DNA of 64,000 nt from Streptomyces kanamyceticus (GTDB taxonomy: Bacteria > Actinomycetota > Actinomycetes > Streptomycetales > Streptomycetaceae). The position numbers and the translations under genes are program-made. Below, piece after piece: positions 58,701-64,000 of this stretch; positions within the stretch are counted from its first letter, which is position 1; each line of letters starts with the position of its first letter. The notes under the pieces were generated by a model. That model ran no database searches and was not told the origin of the DNA. It saw only the letters and a program-made list of their open reading frames with translations. The stretch spans positions 5,828,001-5,892,000 of the forward strand of contig NZ_CP023699.1 of NCBI RefSeq assembly GCF_008704495.1, in the 5' to 3' direction.

Positions 58701-60074
58701 CAGGGCCACGGCGATGTGCTGCCCGCCGTCTACCACGGCGGTGTCACGACAGGCCGGGCCGGAGTGGCAGGCAAGGCCACGAAGTTCAACGGCACCGACG
58801 GCTACGCACGCATCGGCAGGACCAGCGGCCCGCACGTGAACACCTCACGCAGCTTCACCATCTCGGCCTGGGCCAAGCTCGACAGGAAACCTGACGGTGC
58901 GGCGGTCATCACCGCCCAGGCGGGCAAGGAACGCCCCGGCTTCGAGCTGTACTACTCGTCCGCCTACGGCCGATGGGCATTCAACCAGTACTCGTCCGAC
59001 GCCGCCGACGCCAAGCCCATCCGCGCCATGCAGCCGGACGGTACCAGCGCCCGCACCGGCGAGTGGGCGCACCTGACGGGCGTCCACGACACCGTCGCCA
59101 ACACCCTGACTCTGTACGTCAACGGCAGCAAGGCTGGCTCTACCAAGTTGGCCGGAGCCTTTTACGCAGACCAGTCGATGTACATCGGCGCCAGTTCCTA
59201 CAGCGGCAACATCACGAGCCACTTCCCCGGCGAGATCGACGACGTGCGGCTGTTCGACCGACCCGTGTCGGCCGACGAGGCCCGCCAGCTGTTCCGGCAA
59301 CGCGCCGTGGTGAAGGGCCGCTGGTTGTTCGACGACACTGCCACCGACGGCACTGCGCCGGACGCCTCCGACTGGGGCAACGGCATGTCCCTGCACGGCG
59401 GCGCCCGCGTGCACGCCGAAGGCGCGTACCTCGGCGACAGCGGTCTCGTCCTGAACGGCACCAGCGGATACGCCGCTACCTCCGCCGTGCCCGTCGATAC
59501 GGGGTCGAGCTTCACCGTCACCGCGTGGGCGCAGGCCGCCGCTATGCCCAAGGACGGGGTGGCGCTGGTCAGCGCGGAGGGCACGAAGCAGAGCGCGTTC
59601 TCGATCCGCTTCGTGCCCGACACCAAGGCACCGGATGGGCCTGGACGTTGGGAAGTCGTCGTGCCCGACAAGGACGACGGCGCCCCCACCGTGCGGCGCA
59701 TCGCGCACAGCGACTTCTTCGACGTGCGGGAGTGGAACCACCTGGCGCTCGTCTACGACGGCTTCGCCAAGGAGGCCCGCCTCTACGTCAACGGAGCGCT
59801 CCAAGAGGCGGCCTGCTCGGACGACGACGGTGACGGCGGCGGTGATGACGAGGGCTGCACCGACCTGTTCTCCCAGGGCGACAACGTCTTGTCCTTCAAG
59901 GCGTCCAAGTCCCTGCAAGTAGGCCGAGCAAAGACCGATGGCGCCTGGGGTGACTACTGGCCCGGTGCCGTGGACGACGTGTGGGCCTTCCAGGGGGCCC
60001 TGACTGACGACCAGGTCAACTGGCTGTCCCGCCAGTGGTTCGACGTGCCGACCGAGCTCCCCGCGGACGAGTGA
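55773..60074 (+). CDS. Large secreted protein with three LamG domains
   Basis: 1433 residues with signal peptide MWGFAPSRGAAGALAGLVGL GVVAGLTPAAAV. The N-terminal 400 residues form the beta-rich module common to Streptomyces LamG/RHS partner proteins (TYPVFIDPQWYSPRASAW), then a DNRLRE-like region (LFYRIPVSKFAGKSILSAEF). Three LamG domains follow; the first two, at about 58003-58615 and 58660-59280, are near copies (FTVSAWAKLDKKPEGAAVIA versus FTISAWAKLDRKPDGAAVIT). LamG binds carbohydrates or proteins. Adjacent to an RHS protein, it probably acts in surface attachment or delivery of that protein. Confidence 0.85.
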   Translation: MWGFAPSRGAAGALAGLVGLGVVAGLTPAAAVSGPVPPDRGGAAASAQKADGKDRLNADAALAAARRTGEPVEVTSLRGESSDVYAAADGNLEAREYLRPVRVRAGSEGWTPVDTDLVKASDGMVSPKATVVRLAFSGGGGAPLVRMTKAGRHLELSWPGRLPEPQLEGDTATYADVLPDVDLRMGAQEDGFTQLLVVKSAKAARSSKLAELRLKLNADGMDVREAAAGSLEALDKGTKSPVFEAPTPMMWDSSASEDGAQQPEAQARFAAALASEDGPRPGGERAVGESGKLAQVGVEIPDSGKELVLTPDADVLKGNDTTYPVFIDPQWYSPRASAWTMASKYWAGSPQWKFNGEHTAGLGYCNWSYCKPHDTKRLFYRIPVSKFAGKSILSAEFVVRNTWSASCGARSVELWQTKDISSSTTWNSQNASGFWKKKLKAESFAHGFNGCASKDAEFDVKSAVQSAASKRDSTMTFGMQAGSESDKYGWKRFSDKAFLRVKYNRPPPQVKMSQLSMEYGGVCKRSDKAARVRTLGKIKVKDVTDPDKDSVSVQFQAKWDAGDGKGLIARWNPARTSAKKSGSRFSVSLPKSIPANKTVHWYVRSYDGAQYSPWSHAGDPTGCYFVYDTSVPRAPSLTSGEYPASDPESPDDPWFDGVGQYGTFALKSASKDVDRYRYGINTDPSAKNEISTSGGATRDVKVLPGKPGLNFVTAQAFDKAGNGSEIRLYEFRVKAGQPERATWKLDEGRTAKEAKGSTPARVATLHGGATPGAQGVRGQALQLDGSSGYAATDVPVVDTDRGFTVSAWAKLDKKPEGAAVIAAQPGNHRSGFELYYSAYHDRWVFNQYAVDSTDAQATRAMADKPGGVEVGEWTHLVGSYDSIDRKIRLYIDNKLAGEAPLPKAWNARRGLMIGASSYDGKPGSYFPGAIDDVQIFDKRIAADEVDKLKRHERIGDPGRPAMALFALDEKADATEVQGHGDVLPAVYHGGVTTGRAGVAGKATKFNGTDGYARIGRTSGPHVNTSRSFTISAWAKLDRKPDGAAVITAQAGKERPGFELYYSSAYGRWAFNQYSSDAADAKPIRAMQPDGTSARTGEWAHLTGVHDTVANTLTLYVNGSKAGSTKLAGAFYADQSMYIGASSYSGNITSHFPGEIDDVRLFDRPVSADEARQLFRQRAVVKGRWLFDDTATDGTAPDASDWGNGMSLHGGARVHAEGAYLGDSGLVLNGTSGYAATSAVPVDTGSSFTVTAWAQAAAMPKDGVALVSAEGTKQSAFSIRFVPDTKAPDGPGRWEVVVPDKDDGAPTVRRIAHSDFFDVREWNHLALVYDGFAKEARLYVNGALQEAACSDDDGDGGGDDEGCTDLFSQGDNVLSFKASKSLQVGRAKTDGAWGDYWPGAVDDVWAFQGALTDDQVNWLSRQWFDVPTELPADE

Positions 60075-60079
60075 CCAAC

Positions 60080-60113
60080 GGGTGGCGTGTCCGGCCCCAC
60101 GGACACGCCACCC
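60080..60113 (+). terminator. Hairpin between LamG and RHS genes
   Basis: Fourteen-base perfect arms (60080-60093 and 60100-60113) with a GCCCCA loop, six bases after the LamG stop. Strong enough to terminate or attenuate transcription into the RHS gene. Confidence 0.7.
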
Positions 60114-60249
60114 CTCACAGCGCTCAGCCTCCCTCTTGTCACGTGAAGTTCCGTTCATCGCGTCTTCGCGTGAAGTCCTCCGTCCGGCGCCGCCGACCGG
60201 CGTGCGCCGGTGCGCCCGCATGCGCTCCAACCAGGGATTGATTCCAGAA

Positions 60250-63200
60250 ATGAACGCCAGATCCAGACCACGTCGCGCCCTCGGGCTGCGGCGGAGCGTC
60301 GCCCTCGCCGTGTCCGCCGTGGTGGCGGGTTCGGTGCTCCAGGCGACTCCACCGGCATTCGCCAGTGGAAGCGACCGCCCCACCCTCCCGTCGGCCGAGA
60401 AGGCGGTCGACGGCCACGACGGCATGAAGATAGAGCCCCGCACGGTCGAGCAAGGGCCGACGACTCCCGTGCGCAAACCCAGGGCAGTGTGGCCCGAGGC
60501 CGGCGCGGACGTGGTGAGCGTCGATGAGCCCACGGCGCCCCCGCGCCGACTGGGCACACAGGCCAAGACGGCCGCGGCTATCTCGGCACCCCAAAGAGGG
60601 GTGTCCGCAAAGGTGCTGGGGCACGAGGCGGCTGAGCGAGCCGGTGTGAGGGGCGTGCTCTTCACGCTCGAAGCGAACAAGGACGCAAGAGCGGCACGAG
60701 GGAACGAGAGGAAGGCTGGGAAGGGGAAGAGCGGCGAGCCCAGCTCGACCCAGGCGAAGCTCGACTACTCTGCCTTCGCCGAGGCGTTCGGCGGTGGCTA
60801 CGCCTCCCGCCTCACCCTCGTCGAGCTCCCGGCCTGTGCCTTGAAGACTCCCGGCGAGGAGCAGTGCCGTGGCGCCCAGTCGGTTGAGACGGTCAACGAC
60901 ACGGAGAAGAAGACCCTGACGGCGCCTGCGATAAAGCTGCGCGCGTCGGCACCTACGGTCCTCGCCGCGGTGGCGGAGGACAAGGGAGAGAACAGCGACT
61001 ACAAGGCGACGTCGCTGTCGCCGTCGGCAACCTGGGACACGGATCCGCGTACCGGTGACTTCTCCTGGTCGTACGACATGCCGGCGCCAGAAGTGCCCGG
61101 TGGCCTCAAGCCGGACTTGGGCCTGACCTACTCGTCCGGATCGATCGACGGTCGCACCGGCACCACGAACAACCAGTCCTCGTGGGTCGGCGACGGATTC
61201 GACCTGTCTCCCGGCTACATCGAGCGCCGCTACAAGCCGTGCGCCGATGACGGCGAGAAGAACGCGGACGGCAACAAGCCCGGCGATCTGTGCTGGGGCT
61301 ACGACAACGCCTTCGTCACGTTCAACGGCAAAGGCGGCGAGCTGGTCCCGTCCAGCGGCGGCGAGTTCAAGTTCCGGCAGGACGACGGCAGCCGCATCAA
61401 GAAGCTGACCTCGACCAACCGTGGCAATGGTGACAACGACGGCGAGTACTGGCGCCTGACCGACCCGAAGGGCGTGCGCTACTACTTCGGCTACCACCGC
61501 CTGCCCGGCTGGAAGGACGGCAAGGCCACCACCAACTCCACGTGGACGGTGCCGGTCTTCGGCAACAACGCGGGCGATCCGTGCCACAAGGACAAGTTCG
61601 CCGACTCATGGTGCCAGCAGGCCTGGCGATGGAACCTCGACTACGTCGTCGATCCGCACGGCAACGCGATGGCCTACTACTACGACCAGGAGAAGAACTC
61701 CTACGGCCGTAACCTCAAGGCCGAGGACGACACCTCCTACACCCGTGGCGGTTCGCTCAAGCGCATCGAGTACGGCTTGAAGTCGTCCTCGATGTACGGC
61801 TCAAAGCCGCTGGCGAAGGTCGACTTCGCGACGTCCGAGCGGTGCATCGCGGACGGCAAGACCAACTGCAAGGACATCGAGAAGGACGCCTTCCACTGGT
61901 ATGACACGCCCTGGGACCTGAACTGCAAGGCGGGTACCAAGTGTGACAAGGGCCGGCTGTCCCCGTCGTTCTGGACCCGCAAGCGCCTGACCGGTGTCAC
62001 CACGCAGATCCTCAACGGCGACAGCTACAGCAAGGTCGACTCCTGGGCACTCGGCCACCGCTGGGGCAAGGCGGACGTCGACTACCAGCTCCTGCTCGAC
62101 TCCGTGCAGCGCACAGGCCACACCACCGAGTCGGCTGTGACGTTGCCCAAGACCAGCTTCGCCTACACGCAGCTGCCCAACCGTCTGGACAAGACCGGCG
62201 ACGGTTACGCGCCGTTCATCAAGGCTCGTCTGTCAACGGTCGCCGATGAATCCGGCGGTCAGATGGACGTGAACTACTCCGCTCCGGCCTGCGGCTGGGG
62301 CAACTTGCCGACACCGCAGTCGAACACCACGCGCTGCTTCCCGCAATACATTGGTGGGGACAGCAACGACGACCCTGAGCGGCAGTGGTTCAACAAGTAC
62401 GTCGTCACCTCGACGGTGGCGACCGACCGCACCGGCGGGGCCCCGGACGCTGTCACCGCCTACGAGTACCTGGGCGACGCGGCCTGGCACTACGACGATG
62501 ACGACGGCCTGACCAAGAGGAAGTTCAAGACCTGGTCGCAGTGGCGCGGTTATGGCCACGTCCGGGTCAAGACCGGTGGCCAGGGCGGCGGCTCGGCCAT
62601 GAAGACACAGGCGGACTCGTACTTCCTACGCGGCATGGACGGAGACCGCAGGGACATCTCCGGCGGCACCAAGTCCGTCAGCATCAGCCTCGGGGACGGC
62701 GAGGGTGACCCGATCACCGACGACCCAGCGGCGGCCGGTCTCGAGTACAAGACCGTCACGTACGCCGGCCCTGGTGGCAAGGTCCTCGCCAAGGCGGTGA
62801 ACCGCCCCTGGCATCACCAGACGGCCAAGAAGACCCGTGACTGGGGCACGGTGACCGCGAACCTCACCGGCATCGCGAGCACCAGGACATGGACGTCACT
62901 GGACAATGGCGCGGGCAAGGACTGGCGCACCACCTCGGTGTCGACGACGTACGACACCGTCGCCGGGCGGGTCACCGAGGTCGACGACCGTGGCGACAGC
63001 GCCACTGCCGCCGACAACCAGTGCACCCGCACCACGTACCCCTCCAACAGCGACAAGAACATTCTCACGCTGCCCTCTCGGATGGAGACGGTCGCGGCCT
63101 CGTGTGCCGACAACCCCGATCGCGCCAAGAAGGTGGTCTCGGACGTACGCACCGCCTACGACGGCGGAGGCTACGGGGACGCCCCGACCAAGGGCGACGC

Positions 63201-64000
63201 CACGTCGACCGCCAGGCTGAAGACGCACGACGGCACCAAGGCCACCTATCTGGAGTCCGGAACGACCTTCGACGACTACGGTCGCAAACTGACAGCCACC
63301 GACCTGACCGCCAACGTCACCGTGGTCGGCGGCAACGAGCCGGTGCGCACAATCCGCAAGGACGGCCGCACCTCGAGCACGACCTACGCTCCGGTCACCG
63401 GCTTCGCCACCAAGGTCACCGAGACGACACCGCGGGCCAGGACCGCTGATCCCACCTCGGCGCAGACCACGGTCACCGAGGTGGAGCCGCTGCGCGGCCA
63501 GCCGAAGGCGACGGTGGACGCCAACGGCAAGCGCACCGAGTTCTCCTACGACGCGCTCGGCCGTTCTCGCAAGGTATGGCTGGCCAATCGCCGCGTCAGC
63601 CAGACGCCGAGCTATGAGTTCAGCTACTTCGTGGACGAGGGCAAGCCGGTCACTGTCCGTACCCAGACGTTGAACAACAACGGTGGCCAGGTCGCCTCGT
63701 ACATGCTGTACGACGGCTTCCTGCGGGAGCGCCAGAACCAGACGGTCGGTCCGGACGGTGGCCGCATCCTGACCGACACCTTCTACGACGAACGCGGCCT
63801 GGTCGCCAAGACGTTCGCGCCGTACTACACGGAGGGCAAGCCGAACCGCTCCCTGTTCACACCGGACAAGGCGCTGAGCGTGGAGTCCCAGACCCGCACC
63901 ACCTACGACGGCCTCGGCCGCGCGGTGCAGGAACAGCAGATCGCGGGCAACGGCGACGGCGGCAAGGTCCTGTCGACCACCACGACGACCTACAGCGGCG
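60250..64000 (+). CDS. Secreted RHS/YD-repeat protein, truncated by window edge
   Basis: The frame is open from the ATG at 60250 to 64000, 1250 codons without a stop. The signal peptide is RRSVALAVSAVVAGSVLQAT PPAFAS. Residues about 260-800 are the SpvB/TcdB-like entry domain of bacterial RHS proteins (VPGGLKPDLGLTYSSGSIDG, SSWVGDGFDLSPGYIERRYK, WNLDYVVDPHGNAMAYYYDQ), followed by YD repeats (RTEFSYDALGRSRKVWLANR, TTYDGLGRAVQEQQIAGNGD). In such polymorphic toxins a shell encloses a variable C-terminal toxin followed by an immunity gene, both outside this window. The start codon lacks a strong site. Confidence 0.88.
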   Translation, partial: MNARSRPRRALGLRRSVALAVSAVVAGSVLQATPPAFASGSDRPTLPSAEKAVDGHDGMKIEPRTVEQGPTTPVRKPRAVWPEAGADVVSVDEPTAPPRRLGTQAKTAAAISAPQRGVSAKVLGHEAAERAGVRGVLFTLEANKDARAARGNERKAGKGKSGEPSSTQAKLDYSAFAEAFGGGYASRLTLVELPACALKTPGEEQCRGAQSVETVNDTEKKTLTAPAIKLRASAPTVLAAVAEDKGENSDYKATSLSPSATWDTDPRTGDFSWSYDMPAPEVPGGLKPDLGLTYSSGSIDGRTGTTNNQSSWVGDGFDLSPGYIERRYKPCADDGEKNADGNKPGDLCWGYDNAFVTFNGKGGELVPSSGGEFKFRQDDGSRIKKLTSTNRGNGDNDGEYWRLTDPKGVRYYFGYHRLPGWKDGKATTNSTWTVPVFGNNAGDPCHKDKFADSWCQQAWRWNLDYVVDPHGNAMAYYYDQEKNSYGRNLKAEDDTSYTRGGSLKRIEYGLKSSSMYGSKPLAKVDFATSERCIADGKTNCKDIEKDAFHWYDTPWDLNCKAGTKCDKGRLSPSFWTRKRLTGVTTQILNGDSYSKVDSWALGHRWGKADVDYQLLLDSVQRTGHTTESAVTLPKTSFAYTQLPNRLDKTGDGYAPFIKARLSTVADESGGQMDVNYSAPACGWGNLPTPQSNTTRCFPQYIGGDSNDDPERQWFNKYVVTSTVATDRTGGAPDAVTAYEYLGDAAWHYDDDDGLTKRKFKTWSQWRGYGHVRVKTGGQGGGSAMKTQADSYFLRGMDGDRRDISGGTKSVSISLGDGEGDPITDDPAAAGLEYKTVTYAGPGGKVLAKAVNRPWHHQTAKKTRDWGTVTANLTGIASTRTWTSLDNGAGKDWRTTSVSTTYDTVAGRVTEVDDRGDSATAADNQCTRTTYPSNSDKNILTLPSRMETVAASCADNPDRAKKVVSDVRTAYDGGGYGDAPTKGDATSTARLKTHDGTKATYLESGTTFDDYGRKLTATDLTANVTVVGGNEPVRTIRKDGRTSSTTYAPVTGFATKVTETTPRARTADPTSAQTTVTEVEPLRGQPKATVDANGKRTEFSYDALGRSRKVWLANRRVSQTPSYEFSYFVDEGKPVTVRTQTLNNNGGQVASYMLYDGFLRERQNQTVGPDGGRILTDTFYDERGLVAKTFAPYYTEGKPNRSLFTPDKALSVESQTRTTYDGLGRAVQEQQIAGNGDGGKVLSTTTTTYSG

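Overview
The window is high-GC actinobacterial chromosome and almost certainly Streptomyces. The evidence is hrdD next to a pat-like acetyltransferase, a fruR-fruK-fruA operon, a DUF6227 gene beside a lipoprotein L,D-transpeptidase, a glp/sepX division cluster, frequent GTG/TTG/CTG starts with strong Shine-Dalgarno sequences, and rare TTA codons outside one mobile element.

Layout. 1-10.7 kb is ordinary core chromosome: a questin-oxidase-like gene (cut by the left edge), pat, hrdD with a sigma-R type promoter, a WYL regulator divergent from an MFS pump, an orphan Tat lipoprotein binding protein divergent from a TetR regulator, and the fructose PTS operon. 10.71-22.49 kb is an 11.8-kb integrative element of the actinomycete ICE (AICE) type: serine integrase, pSAM2-like Rep, TraSA/TraB FtsK-type translocase, KorSA-like GntR repressor and many small coupled genes. 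It is inserted inside the codons for a Gly-Gly-Pro in the EIIC domain of fruA, so fruA is split into 9204-10714 and 22486-23004. Joining the element's two ends gives a symmetric 50-bp attP with a central GG. Within the element at 13.37-13.7 kb lie a tRNA-like gene with an abnormal anticodon arm and a run of hairpins.

22.5-29.2 kb returns to core genes (small membrane protein, DUF6227, L,D-transpeptidase, P1-family peptidase, LtrA-like protein, CbiX-like chelatase). 29.4-38.8 kb is a low-oxygen/nitrogen block: a nirB-nirD fusion, narK, pflB, pflA and a second narK. A perfect 20-bp Rex-type operator and DevR/OsdR-like boxes precede pflB, and DevR-like boxes also precede the gene at 23104 and the fru operon. 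38.8-48.5 kb holds mscL, an SAF protein, mtnP, an FmdB-like gene with a CIRCE-like repeat, an MFS protein, a K+/H+ antiporter, a penicillin-acylase family enzyme and a 5-formyl-THF cyclo-ligase. 48.6-54.3 kb is galU-glp(moeA)-moaC-mog-GNAT-sepX.

A tRNA-Ala(CGC) at 54401 is followed by a decayed transposase and an AT-richer stretch. A large secreted LamG protein and the start of a secreted RHS/YD-repeat protein, probably a polymorphic toxin system, run to the right edge.

Main points for follow-up are the element splitting fruA, its tRNA-like gene and hairpin array, its KorSA operators and TTA codons, and the Rex/DevR-marked pyruvate formate-lyase and nitrate block.
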